DNA of 64,000 bases from Isoetes taiwanensis (lineage: Eukaryota; Streptophyta; Lycopodiopsida; Isoetales; Isoetaceae). Of the stretch, positions 44,406-56,715 are shown piece by piece. The translations under genes and the position numbers were made by a program. How positions within the stretch are numbered: the first letter of the stretch is position 1; every line of letters begins with the position of its first letter. The DNA is taken from positions 5,743,368 to 5,807,367 of the forward strand of contig JAJEKV010000026.1 of the NCBI GenBank assembly GCA_021234155.1, in the 5' to 3' direction. A model generated the notes under the pieces. That model did not search any database. It was not told the origin of the DNA and worked only from the letters and a program-made list of their open reading frames with translations.

Positions 44406-44926
44406 TTAAGAGATCAAATTATGACCAATCACGGTGGTGAGAAGTCGTGCGATAAATCTCGGCTTCAGATGCAATCAAATGATCTCAGCTATTTAAATTA
44501 GGGCTTGATCCAATCCAATACAGTATAACACTATTATATGACATTGTTGGCATGAAGGAGGATTGAACCAATTATGCATATAATATATTTAGCAATAACA
44601 TGAACCGCAATTAATTCATGGAAAAGATGTACCTGAGAAAGCATAGTACCTGAAGCTTGGGGTTTGCAAATCAGCATACTTAAAATGAAAGGCACAATTC
44701 CATGAGGTCAACCTAAAATGAAAGGCACATTTCCATGAGGTCAAAGTGTGGAGCATGGTAATACTATAGGTATTACGAAATCGTGATCGATCAACATAGC
44801 TTTAGAGGTAGCAAGACCTAGGAGTAAGAGACCAATACGGGGAGTGGTGAGAGAATCTACGAGAATATTAAGGAACTGCTAGCCATATTTCACCAATACT
44901 TCTATATTGATGAGGTACGGAAGTGT
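44406..44926. other. unassigned sequence with a 34-bp duplication
   Basis: AAAATGAAAGGCACAATTCC with ATGAGGTCAA is repeated in tandem at about 44,682-44,745. No gene is seen. Confidence 0.5.
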
Positions 44927-46260
44927 TTGGACTCACATGAAGGAATAAGATCTTTTGACCTAGTTTCCACGGTTCGTAGGTTCAAGAATGTTAATATAGC
45001 AAAGAAGATTGCATTCTCCAAATTTGACACCCATGATGTCATTGGGACAAAGATCTTGAAAACTAAGGATAGGGCTATGGATCATATCGTTGTATCATTC
45101 ACGAAAAAAAAAGGGATCAAGGAAAGACAATGCTCCTAAAACTTCACGAGTCCATTAAATTTTAAGAGGGTTAGACAAGCTCAAAACCTCGTTGATTGCA
45201 ATTGCTCGCATAATGTTAATTTGAATAATTGGGCCTATGACTCTAATGTAAGATCTTTAAATAGCATTTTGAAGAGGCTTAAAATGGGACATGAGTATTA
45301 TTATGGCTATTTAGCACCATCACCTCCATCAGTGCCATTCTGACACAAACTCTTGGCACTCTTGGCACACCACCACACTGACATTGAAGCTAGTGCTGAC
45401 GGAAAAGTGTGATGGCGAACGTGCCACTCCTAATTGGCTATTCCATGAAGGCCCTACCTCAAAAACCCCTCCTTCAACTTGGCAATGCATCTGGGTAAAA
45501 CAAGAATTGATACGTCTTTTATATTTCCTATTTAGATATCTTGGTGTATTTAAGGAGATTGAATTGGGATTCATGATGTCTGATCATACTCACGAGGATA
45601 GTGATGGGCCATTTGGTAACTTCTCGTCACTCTTGAAGAACTGGGATGTCTAACAATGTAGGAGTTGCTATATCTGTACAAAATATGCAACATGAAGCCA
45701 CCTACCACTTAGATTATCAATAATCTACCAGACTGGAAGAGCTTCATTGATGGGTAGTACATTCCGTATGGCGAGAACAGATCGAATGGGCACACAGGAC
45801 CTCAAGGTCTTATGTTTGCACTAAATGGAGAATGTTCCTTCATGTACCATAAGGTAAAGCTAAGCCACCTAGAATGGATACTAGCAGGGCGTATCTGGAT
45901 GTGGGTGGAAGGTTCAGATTGTAAGCCTTCAATGCCAGTTGCAACCCAAAATTGCTGCCTAAGAGGGGTTGTGAAAGAACACATGACAATTGAAAAACAA
46001 TATCTAGAAGCAGATTTTACATTGTGTTAGTAATCTCTACCAACACTAGAGGAAATCATGAGCTTGCTAACTTGTCTGTGTAGTTCATCTCCACAAGCCA
46101 CCTCAAAGACTAGATGCAATGGCGGTTGTGGAACCACTAGCAATGATAGCACCGATATGCATTAGCCTCTTGAAGGATAGACCCATACAAGAATTCGATC
46201 CCTACAAGGACTCGCACTCTGGTATGTTCTAGTGCGATCAGAAAACCACAAAACCATCAT
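44927..46260 (+). pseudogene. DUF7869-like transposon gene, C-terminal remnant (+)
   Basis: Broken + frames read TVRRFKNVNIAKKIAFSKFD (about 44,965), PTSKTPPSTWQCIWVKQELI (about 45,444), GFMMSDHTHEDSDGPFGNFS (45,569-45,628), MFALNGECSFMYHKVKLSHL with GRIWMWVEGSDCKP (45,812-45,925), then GGCGTTSNDSTD (about 46,120). GF....HTHEDxDxxFG is the signature I associate with DUF7869-like transposon proteins, and a near copy occurs on the other strand at about 47,560. The 5' half of the gene is missing. Several frameshifts and stops are present. Confidence 0.6.
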
Positions 46261-46556
46261 TCAATTAAATTGGGATTATGTCTTAATTTTGGGATAAATT
46301 TTATATTGCACTTTTTTAGTAACTTTGTTAAATTCACTTTTTTAGTAACTTTGTTGCCCTTAGACTAGAATAGACGTTAACATATAATCACACACGGGAA
46401 TATAAACTCACACCTTAACTTCAAATTACAAAATCATATATCATGGAACTCAAGTAGTACACAACTTTTTATTAACTCGTAGAAAAGATACATAGTAATT
46501 GTTTTCATTTTTCCACTAGCATCCCCAAAGGATATGAGAACCTTATTCCTTACATC
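46261..46556. other. spacer between tail-to-tail transposon remnants
   Basis: The spacer is AT-rich and holds a direct repeat (CTTTTTTAGTAACTTTGTT at about 46,312 and 46,337). No gene is seen. Confidence 0.5.
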
Positions 46557-49140
46557 CTAAGGTATTGTAACTCTCCATTTGTTTTTACTAGGAATAGTTT
46601 TTGGAGTCCACGAGTAATAACTGGTTTCAATGTCTAGCCAAAGATCGGGATCACTTGGATTTCTCCTCCACCTCTTTGTCCAACAATCTGAATATCTTTC
46701 TTTATCGGTGACATTACTCAACCTGATGTCTTTGGACACCACCATTCCACGCCAGCACCTTATTGAAGTTAACATCACCTTCTTCTTTGCAAATATCCGA
46801 GATAGTCCATCCCAACCACCTTTGGATAGGTCTCTAGATCTGGCGGTTTTACTACTACAAATTGGTTTGCACTCCACGTCGGTAGAAGGTTCATAAGAAT
46901 CCATGCCTAGATATTTTGGCCTATCCTTCTTAGGACCAACATAGTGTTTATCGGTTGAGGAGGAGCATATGCCTTCACAATGCTACTAATGGTACCATCA
47001 TCTTCGTTCGGCCCATTAATGTTTTTCCACTTACTTTTAGGGAACCACCCTTCTTTCGAATTTCTCTTGAGGAGGATGTGTCTACCTCATCCAACAAGTT
47101 GATCACCTTCTTCCAATAATCTATCAATGCACGATTTGTGTCATCTGAATTAGTTTGCCAATGCTTGATGTAGTCATTGATGCCATCCTTAGTCAATCCC
47201 AATTGCTTGACTTCTTGATTTGGTTTTAGAGCTTTTGGTTGACCGGGGAGGTATCATAGGCTTGCCATTTGCATCCACTGGCATGAAATTTCTGCCCCAC
47301 CTCTCCACTTCTCCTCTGAAGGTCTCATTTTCCATTGCATGATTGGAATCCCTTCTCTCACCCAAAAGTGAATTGAAGAGGTCTAGAATGACCTTCCATG
47401 TCGAGAGCATAACCATCCACAAAACTCTTCCAATCAGGCACTTCTTCTATGATAGATCCTATAGGAGATGGATTTGTACATCCATGAAATATTTCCAATA
47501 GCACAGGAAAGTTGGTAACTGTCTGTTTGCCTCAATACATGACTATATTTTCCAAACAATGCATCCACATCCTCATGAGTATGTCTGGGCATTAGGAACC
47601 CCAAATTGACTCTTTCAAAAACACCCACAGTACATTAAGTAGGATAGGAAAGAAAACATCCACTGTTCTTATTTTGACCAGCACAATTATCTAGTTGCAA
47701 GAGGAACTTTACTCGGGCGATCTCGAGGTTTAGTATGCGAGATGTTGAAGCTCAACATGTTCATTAGGTCCATTCCTCCTAAATCTTGCCTTGCTAAACT
47801 TTTCAATACTATTAGGGGTTCCATCCAACAATGCACTATGTAGTGCACGGCTAGTTATTGTAGGATCCCATGGGTGACCATTGTAACCCTTCTCATAGTT
47901 TCTTAAACACCTCATGATACTCCCAATGTGAAAATCGGACCATCACTCCACAACTCTAAAACTGAAATGGCCATAATAGAGTGCGAGGGCGCCCATGCAA
48001 TATTGCCCATCATTGAAATCGCAAAGGGTATGATCTTCCACATGACTTAGGAATGTGCTTGAATTGTGGAAGACAAGTCTTACGTTGGTCCATTTATCAT
48101 GTATAATACATAGATAGTTATTAGGTTCCATTGCAGATAAGGTCCTCCACATCCAATAAGTTGATCTACATGATAGTTGATCTGTCATATGGTCCTTCAT
48201 ATGTTCCCTTATCTTTGCCCTTAGACTTGGTTGCAGGTCTTATCTAGTGTCTCCTTCGACAGCACATAAATTGCACTTGGCAAAGTTGTTTGAAGTTGCT
48301 ATGGTCACATGCTTGAAATGCTTATTCCATAGCCTACTAAAACTGGGCTGGGATATAGAGGCCACTCCAAGTTCCCGAAGCAATGCATTTATTTCCTCTA
48401 ATATGCTCTTCTGGGTACAATGGGATGGCAATCTCTTTTCAACAATAACTCTACCCTGTTCATCCTTCTTACTCTTATGTGGCATGTTTTGCATTGAAAT
48501 CCACATATCTTTCAAATATTTCCTTTGCGGCTATAGTTCTTGAGGTAGGCCTTACCGGGCCGGTGTTCCCCATGCAATGCAATTTTACTACCATTTTCAT
48601 GTCTCTTTTGCCGGTTATTGCCAAGAAGAGGTTGAATTCCATGTATAGCCATCCATGCTTTTGAACATATCCACTTTCCATTCAATGGGAATCTTTTCTT
48701 CTTTGATCTTTCATCCTGAATTGCATAGCCAAATATGGTGTACATGAAATTCCTCCTGCTATCACACTTATGTTCCTGATATGTAGCTCTTGCTCCCACC
48801 AACTCCTCTATTGTGAACATTCTAACACAAGAAGCCCAACAACATTCACCTCCTCTAACCTTCATCATAGCCGGAGAACAATCATGTCGACTTGCATCTT
48901 TTGGTGGGATAATGTTTTGAAAGTTGGAAGTGGCCTCTTGCTACCTTTGTGTGAACATTGTTGACAATGGTTCTACATCTATAGGAAACGTGTAGTTCCC
49001 CTCGAGTTGAATACTGTCCCTAGGCCATGCAACAATAGTTGGAACCTCTAGTTGCTTCACACAAGCTAGGCATTCTTGTTTGCCTGAACCCTTTTCCTTC
49101 CAATTGTCATATAATTTTGAGATTGCCACACCTAACCTGT
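46557..49140 (-). pseudogene. DUF7869-like transposon gene, longer copy (-)
   Basis: On the - strand, from the 5' side: KLYDNWKEKGSGKQECLACV (about 49,125), a Cys-rich GGECCWASCVRMFTIEELVG (about 48,850), GKWICSKAWMAIHGI (about 48,670), KRLPSHCTQKSILEEINALL with PSFSRLWNKHFKHVTI and NNFAKCNLC (48,515-48,250), EPNNYLCIIHDKW (about 48,120), FLMPRHTHEDVDALFGKYSH (about 47,600-47,540), then a basic C-terminal region to 46,557. This order (KC..C, IIHDK, HTHEDVDALFG) is the same as in other DUF7869-like transposon proteins and related to gene A. Many frameshifts inactivate it. The protein probably took part in DNA transposition; the chemistry is unknown to me. Confidence 0.65.
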
Positions 49141-49159
49141 CCTCCCTAATCTTTCATCA

Positions 49160-49430
49160 TTCAATTTGCATTGATAGGATCTGCTAGAACAATAATCCCT
49201 TCTCCTCTTGCCTCTCCGTTTTGCATGCATGCGGGATCTTGACCTTCTTGTTTTTCCAATCGACCGGTATAAAGTACAATTTCCTTTCCTTTGGCATCAT
49301 CCTTTTCATTTGAGGTCTTTTCCTTTCCTTTGCCATCATCAACATCATTTGAGGTATTTTCCTTTCCTTGCCATCATGTTCATTAGTTGGGGATTTTCCC
49401 TTGCCTTGATCAAAGATCATTGGGGCTTTT
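49160..49430 (-). repeat. Lys/Met-rich short repeats upstream of the - copy
   Basis: On the - strand, units reading KERKxPQMxxMM recur about every 50 bp (49,260-49,400). In DNA they are TTTCCTTTCCTTTGCCATCA-like phrases. They could be part of the N-terminus of the transposon protein or a local minisatellite. Confidence 0.5.
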
Positions 49431-49439
49431 TAGCATTTT

Positions 49440-50640
49440 GCATGCCATTGACCTAGAATGCATAAAAACATATAGTAAGTTAGCATATCCAAATAACCTC
49501 TAACTAACATGTTCATAAATGAAAGCCTCATATGTCTTATTCTATTTGATCATTCTATTTATATAATGGGATTCCCCAAGTTATTTTCCTCAACATTATA
49601 TATAAATAAAACCCTTTGTATCCTATAATAACCTTAGAAACAACTTTTAAAGGTTATTATAGGTTAGCGATTTAAAGGTTAAGAAGTTTATTAATAGGTT
49701 ATTATAGGTTAGAAATTTTAAAGGTTGGAAAGTTATTGTAGGTTAAAAGTTTTAAGGTTAAAGTTCTAATTCATGAACTTTTAAACTTATAACTTAACTA
49801 TTAACTTAAAACTAGCATATAAACTTATAACTCATAACCCTTAAAACAATTTTCCTTAAAACAATTAACCCTTAAAACAGGTTGTCCTTAAAACAATTAA
49901 CCCTTAAAACAATTGTCCTTAAAACAATTAACCCTTGTAATAAATTTTTACGGACGTTATAATGGCCTTTACTGAAATTTTAAAAGCGGTTATTATTTCA
50001 AGTTAGCATTCCTTTTCAAACTTTTCTCTCACACTTTCGAACTTTTCTAATTCCGGTAACGGCTTCTTAATTCAGTAGCTTTTGCTTCCAATTTCCGGCT
50101 TCTACCGGCTTCTATCTATCTTCAATCTATCTTACGCTTTCCGGCTTCAATCTATCTTACGCTTTCTGGACGCTTCTATGCGCTTTCTAACTTCTTTCTA
50201 AAGATCTCTACGGTGCATGACCCCTGGAGGAGATAATATTATCTTATCTTCTATCTTTCTCGGCTTCAATCTGCGATTTCGAGCTTTTATCTAGCGGCTT
50301 TTCGAGCTTTTTATCCTGTTTTTATCGTTTTTATACAAGGTTTGTAGGCTCTATACAAGGTTTTCTGGTTTTTGGCTTTTCGGCTCTCTACAATCTCTCG
50401 ACTTTGAATAACTTTGGTTTTTGTGTTAAAGCTTCTCGGTTTGCTATTGCTTTTTCTCCAAATTAGTTTGCTATTGCTTTTTCTCGGCTTCTTAAGGCTT
50501 CTCGAATCACTTCTTAAGGTTTCTCGGGTTAGTATTCTTGTTATTTACATAAAGTAGTTATTTTCCATAAAAACATGTTATTTGCTTTTACATGCATCAG
50601 TCCTAAAGTGCCCTACCTTGAATTATCGTGATCTTGCCGA
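49440..50640. other. AT-rich sequence with simple repeats
   Basis: AAAGGTTATTATAGGTTAG-type units (about 49,645-49,750) and CCTTAAAACAATTAACCCTT-type units (about 49,850-49,940) form degenerate tandem arrays. CGGCTTCTATC-like phrases recur at 50,090-50,170. No gene is seen. Confidence 0.6.
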
Positions 50641-50644
50641 TTCC

Positions 50645-50925
50645 TCTGCTCTTATTCTATTTCACTAGCTCTTCCTCTATCGTTCTAATTAATGATCTAA
50701 AATAATGAAGTTATTCTATTTCACTAGCTCTTCCTCTATTTCACTAGCTCTTCCTCTATCGTTTACAATTAATGATCTTAAATAATGAAGTTATTCTATT
50801 TCACTAGCTCTTCCTCTATACGTTCTATTTCATATCGATCTATGATCTTGCTCTATGATCTAGATCATAGATCATAGATCATAGATCATAGATCTTCACT
50901 AGCTCTTCCTCTATGCTCTAAATAA
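50645..50925. repeat. minisatellite of about 65-80 bp units
   Basis: TATTCTATTTCACTAGCTCT and the following TCCTCTATCG...TTAATGATCT...AATAATGAAG are repeated three times, with a partial extra copy. A GATCATA array ((ATAGATCAT)n, about 50,862-50,893) follows. Confidence 0.85.
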
Positions 50926-50929
50926 TGAA

Positions 50930-53230
50930 CTAAAACAATGAACTAAATATTGAACTAAACAAGGAGTATTATTATTTCTATTTTTTGGGTTACGTTTTCC
51001 ACTAGGTTAATCAAATCGCGCCCGGTAGCGTTTTAGTTGGCATTTCAATTTCATACGGCTCTATACAAATCGCGCCCGGTGGCGTGTGAAATAGATCGTG
51101 CTAATTACTTTCTCGTTCTAGTGCCATGGATTTTCCTTATGCATGGACAATCGGCTGGTTCAAATACACTGGCTGGTTCTAGTTCCACTGGGCGACCATC
51201 AACTCTGGACCACATTACAAGATATTACTTGAGTGTCTTTGTTCAAAAGCGTTCAAAGAGAGTTGGAGAATCCATTAGGCGGCTGTGTCGGGGAGCCATG
51301 GGTACACTTCCATCGCATCTATGGACATATCGGACTCCTCATGCTCTTAGTAAGGCTCATGCCAACAAATAAGTACAAGGATTTGATTTATAGTATCGGG
51401 ATCGATACAACACTACGGTTTTGGAGACTTCGACATCCTCGAAAGATGAGGATCTGTCATATCGAGGTGGTTCGGTGGGACTTCTTGGGATTGGGCGGAT
51501 GAAGTGGGCTGTCGACATATTGTAGAGATAGAAAAAATTGGCGCTGGCGCATTTTTTGCGTAAGAAGAAATGTACATAACTTTTTGGAATATGAATCTGA
51601 ACTTCGCGCGCTGGCGCAATTTGCACTATACTTTTTTCGTCATTAGTTTATTTTTTTTTTATATGCAATGTCGAAAACATTGAATCTGTGATGCCCTCCA
51701 CGCCGATATGACCAACCCCAAGAAACTACATATTTTCATTAATTAATGTGTAGTTTCATGGGGTGATAAAACTGACTAAGACCATCACGCATTCAAAGTT
51801 CACAACATCAACGCATTATGATATGATATATTCTTTTTTTGAATATCCAAATATACATACCTTTTTCGGGGCGTTCTTTTGGCCATGCTACAAATGTGCC
51901 CACGCTTTCCTGTAATCATGCCCGGGATGTCTTCTTGGAAGAGCCTCATCTTCATAATTGCAGTTTAGAATAGAAATCTTCTGGCTTGTTTCCAAGAGGA
52001 ACACCATGACACATAGAACTTGGATTCAAATCTTCGATTTTACACAAATCCTACTCGGCTTCAAGTTTGTTTGTTAAAAGATAGCATTCTTCTCCGAAAC
52101 GATAAAGAAGAACCCGAATGCATTGTAAAAATAGAGGGCGAAAAATTGAGAACAAGAAATGCATTCGAATTCACCATAGTTCATAGACATCGAATGGGAA
52201 TTGAAGGCGGCTCGATCGAATGGATTGAAGGCTCGATCGATCGAATGGGATCGAATCGGATCTTGGGCCTCGATAGTCGATTGTTCTTGAAGGCTTCGAT
52301 ACTAGGAATGATCTTGGGCCTCGATAGTAGGTGGCGATTAGGTGGTAGTAGATTGCCACATATCGCGTTTCTTGAAATTAATAATTAATTGTTATCTTGA
52401 AATTGCACTAAAAAAGAAAAACACAATTTAAATTTGTAAATGAGCGGGACGGGTTAATTAAAAGGCGGTATAAATTTAAAAGGGCCGAATTTGAATTCTG
52501 GTTGTAAATCGGCGGCCTAGATTATGAGCGATACATATAAGTTTAAACCAAAACCCCATCTCATACTATCCGCACTTGCAGTTCTATGAAGCGCTAGAGG
52601 ATCTGGCGCTTCGCCGCTGGTAGAGGTGGGCGGCATTAAAAGCACAAATCCCAAGCACGGAGGTCTTTGAACAAAAGCAAAAGCCTAATCAACAAGCCTC
52701 GCGGTAATTGATCTGTTTTTTGTTTGTAATTGATTTACGTGTCCCTTTTATTGTTAGGTTTCTAGGATGTTTTTCAACATTATATTTTTACGTGTATGCG
52801 TGTCTACGTGTATTGTCTACCTTTCATATTGTTTACGTGTCATTTCTTTTGCTTTTACTACCTTGTTTTGTGTGTTTTTTTTATAATCTTCTCCTTTACT
52901 CCGATATGTTTTTGTTGGAACAATTCTCCATTTTGTATAATGTAGGCCGTGTAGAAGTCTTTACTTATTATTCTCAGGTTCTTTTGACAAGTCTTTTTTG
53001 TAGCCTAGTATGTCTCTTATAAAAAAGAGGTCCCCTCTTAAAAACGGCTTCGGTAGCGATTTATAATTATGAGTGGTTTTGGTTGTCTCGCTACTTTCCA
53101 CGTGTACAATTTATGTTTTTTGAAAGTAAAGGCGTCCCCATGAAAAACGGCGCTGGTAGCGATTTCATTACTCACCACATGATTGTAACTTCGGGGATCT
53201 TCTAAAAATGTGAAAAGAAAAAACAAAGCT
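50930..53230. other. unassigned sequence with dispersed GC-rich motif
   Basis: Coding-like + text around 51,120-51,500 (HFHRIYGHIGLLM, IGIDTTLRFWRLRHPRKMRI) and 52,020-52,200 is unrecognised. A GATCGAATGG/CTCGATAG simple repeat is at about 52,210-52,335. GC-rich copies of the dispersed motif described separately occur at 51,013, 51,067, 51,535, 53,040 and 53,143. It may be the 5' part of the same decayed element as the next coding remnant. Confidence 0.4.
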
Positions 53231-56200
53231 GCTTGAGGTCCGAGGACATCTGCCTGAAAAAACCAAGAACGGATGAAGATGTATCGGGCTTGCGGATTTG
53301 GCACACGTTGTGACCATTGGCGATCGACCAAATAATGAAGGCTCGGTAGAGCCTCCATGTCCGAAAGAAGATCTACCGGAGGGCTCAGATGGTATGTGGA
53401 GATCTTCAAAGACTAGCGGAAAGACGAATCTGATTTTCATGTCTAGAGTTAAGGAAGCGAGTCAAATGAAGAAACAAGGTATTCGATCACATCGCGAAGA
53501 AACGGGGCGATTCTTACCAGTTAAGGTATTACTTGAAGCGAATCGAAAAAATAAAAAAGTATTGAAGAAGTTAAATTATTCGCGTGCTAGTTCCTTTAAA
53601 GAGACGCCCCTAAGAACGGATGAGGCCGCATGATAACCTCTTCAAATTTATCGGTCCGGTGGTGATCTATTGACACCAAAAAAATATGTGAAAGGTCTCT
53701 CGGTACCGTGAGAAAGCAATCGATTACAAGGCCCGTCGGCCCTGATGCGTACCTACAAGCTTTAAAAGAAGGAAGATGCAAGTTCTAGAGCCGGGGAAAC
53801 ACCAAACGTTCTAGGCATTACGAATATGACTAGTGATGATGACAAAGGCGAAGAGATTAGAGGCCATGAGCAAACTCAAGAAATATCTTGACAAGTATCC
53901 AGCAGGCCTTAGCTTCCGCGATCCTATCCATGTCGACGAGGCTTTTGGTCCACGAAGGCTATGTTTGTCGTGAGAAGATTTGACAAGCGTACGCAATGGA
54001 AATAGTCAACGGCATGATAGAAAACCCGGGATTAAACGAATGCCGGCGGATGTGGTGCCTTTTGATATGAAGGCGAAAGAAGGTGTTGATATGGAATAAA
54101 CTTGAAGATTTAATCGGCAACCTCGATATTCACTTCATGATAATAGATGGCCAGGCGATTGATGGAAGTAGCCAGAAGGTTTTGATGATCAAGCACAAAA
54201 AACGGAAATCGGTTATTCTATAGATCGATTCGGTCGAAAATTGCCGATTCCTCGATTGGCTCCACAACGGCCATTAGGCCAGAAATCGGTAGCGCTCTTG
54301 AATGACATGGGAAAGACATTCCTATACAAAAGGTATTTTATGTTCCACACATAGCGTTAAGCTAATCGCGTGATTCGCTAATCACGTATTTACAAAAACG
54401 CTGGCGATTTCTTCATATGGCTCGATTTTCTAAATACATGATTAGCAAAAAGCGCTGGCGCATTTTATGTTGTTATTTGTGTGGGTTACAAAAACGGCGC
54501 TGGCCTTGATTCTTCATCATGAAGAAATCAGCGCCCGGTAGCGTTTTAAATACGTGATTAACAAAACGCTTTGGCGTTTTATATTGTTACTTTCACGACT
54601 TTTATTTTTTTATCTAACGCCCATATTTTGCGGTCCAGGTATGTGGAAGGCGATTCGCGGCGCTTTCGTAACAATGGATCCGAATATGGAAAACCAATGC
54701 CGACCGGACAAGGGCAATCTAAGAGTGCAATTCAAATTACTAGAAAGGACAGCGTGCCAAACCATATCTGAGGACAAGAACAAGGGCACTAGATCAAAGA
54801 AGAAAAAAGGGGATGCACAAGGCGGCCTGGAAGAAAACGGTGCCAAAGGATGCCCGCAAGATTGTTTTTCTTCCTACCGGTATGGGAAAAGTGGAACTAA
54901 TTTTAGGGCCGCCTATTAGGAAAAAAGAAGTTGCCGGATTCATATGGCGGGTTTTCCTCATAAGATCGTCTATTTTTATATAGGTATCCGCGAAATGAGA
55001 AAGGCACAAGGATTGGATGATGCAGAATTAATCTACATTCTAGATAGTTGCATCGAAAGGAAGTTATCTACAAGAAAAACGTCTGCCGACAAAGCACTTG
55101 ACATCTTCGAAGATGCATGCGAATCGATAAAAATATGAAAGTCTGAAAAAAGTTGGTGAAGAAGCGCAAAGGCTCTCGAGACATGATGTTATCGAGAGAT
55201 AGGCTTAATGCAAAAGTACAACGTATCTAATGATGACATTAAGAAATATGTATTTTGGTCAAAAGATTTTGTGAAGCGACAAAAGGCTTAAGAATGTGGC
55301 AACTCTTAAAAGGATTCACCACGAGAAAGTTCGCGTCGACCTAAAAAGAAAAAGTTGTTTTGGTGAAGAAGACTAGATGAAACGAAGTCTCCTTTTTCTA
55401 TAAAGGTGTCCACCGGGTTATAAGTGTGCCATGCCCGGAGGTGGGGTGAAGGGCCAACCGACATCACTCTATTTGTTCTTGATAATGCCCAGGTAGCCGC
55501 AGATGGACCTGGGATGATTCTGACACCTTCTTCAACACATGCGGTGGTTTGACGAGATAGATGCATTATACTATCGTGGCAGGTTGCCACTCCAGGCATT
55601 TCCCTCGCGCTAATGCACTAGCTGGCTGCAAATGATGTCAATGCATTAAAGTGATAGAGGCAAAGGTAATGATAGATGAAAACAAAGATAGTGAGTTTAG
55701 TAATAGAAAGTAAGATCTCACGTGTGCTAGTCCTTATGATAGCCATTATGGATGATAAAGAATATGAAAGACTCAAGGGGAAACCAGGAAGGTGAGAAGA
55801 TTGCTTGGCGATGCTATCGGCTAGATGAACCCCTATTGAAAAATGATGTTTTATAGTCGAATCCAATTAAGACAAAGGGAAAGGCTAGAGATGTGGATGT
55901 GGACACAGAAGGGGAAGAGGAAGAGGAAGAAGAAAATGGGGTCGACCACGCCCCCAATTCACCAATCAGCTATGAGCTACCGGCCATGAGGGGAGGCTGA
56001 ATAAGTCACGGTTTTCTTTGGCCTTTCGAAGTTTTGATTGAAGCCTTATGCCCTTTTGAGTCACGTGTTGGGAGTTTCATGTTGGAGGTTATGCTCAGTG
56101 GGGAAGCTCTCCGAAGCTAGCTAGAATGCCAAAGTGTGGTCTCGATGGTCAAACCAAAGGACTTCCCTCGATATTTTTAGAAAGTGCTAGAGGTGGCACC

Positions 56201-56715
56201 TGAGGGGGTCCGCAGGTAGTCTGAAAATAAAGCTTCGACTCTAAGTCCAAAGAGGTACAGGAATGCGAGGCGGTAGGGGGAAAATGAGAAACACCTAGAG
56301 GGCATAAAGAAAGATATCGACAAAACAAACGACAACTATGCTTACGGTAGGCGTTACTATCATTCAATCACATTGGAAAATCCGGCGAAGTGGATGTAGG
56401 TAGCATAAGCGAAGACAAAATCCTAGATGATCGGTGGATTGAGGCTTCGAGTCGAGGTTAGCATAAAGGTAATGAAATTATCCACCATAGTTCAAACACT
56501 AAGTGATGTGGTGACATACGGCCATATTGAAATAGCTCATCATTCGAATGTTGAAAACATCATTCGCGGATATGTTATTCCACAATGAACCGGCGATTTC
56601 GAATGTTGTTCAGGCAGAGTGAAATGCGGTATTTCAATTCTTCAACAGGGGTGGTCGGTGAAATTCAAATTTGTCGCCGGTGGCGATTTCAGTATTCCAG
56701 CGGTGAAAATGTGGC
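51013..56715. repeat. dispersed GC-rich palindromic motif
   Basis: Related copies of AAAACGGCGCTGGTAGCGAT then TT (or its complement) occur at about 51,013, 51,067, 51,535, 51,603, 53,040, 53,143, 54,394, 54,447, 54,490, 54,531, 54,563, 56,663 and 56,708, in both orientations. Some sit in a longer phrase with AAATACGTGATTARCAAAA. All copies lie between or beside coding-like pieces, not within them. I did not see it elsewhere in the window. Confidence 0.65.
53298..55870 (+). pseudogene. frameshifted unknown protein with DGQ motif
   Basis: Broken + frames give protein-like text in order: GRFLPVKVLLEANRKNKKVL (about 53,505), SITRPVGPDAYLQALKEGRC (about 53,720), KLKKYLDKYPAGLSFRDPIH (about 53,875), MPADVVPFDMKAKEGVDME (about 54,040), LEDLIGNLDIHFMIIDGQ (about 54,100-54,155), then ARKIVFLPTGMGK (about 54,855-54,893), AELIYILDSCIERKLSTRKT (about 55,023-55,082), KRIHHEKVRVDLKRK (about 55,309), TDITLFVLDNAQVAADGPGM and ILTPSSTHAVV (about 55,460-55,549). 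xxIIDGQxxxxASxK resembles the DGQH motif of ParB-like/DGQHR domains, but the His is replaced, so the assignment is weak. I do not recognise the whole protein. The number of shifts shows it is dead. Confidence 0.4.

Noticed and set aside
43247-44501. Two overlapping open frames of about 300 residues on +, rich in Phe/Ser/Pro/Leu
   Set aside because: They are forced by polypyrimidine DNA without stops. The composition is low complexity and the underlying repeat unit is visible in the DNA.
49620-49940. Possible CRISPR-like or telomere-like array
   Set aside because: The repeats are degenerate AT-rich units without fixed spacing, and there is no plant telomere TTTAGGG run.
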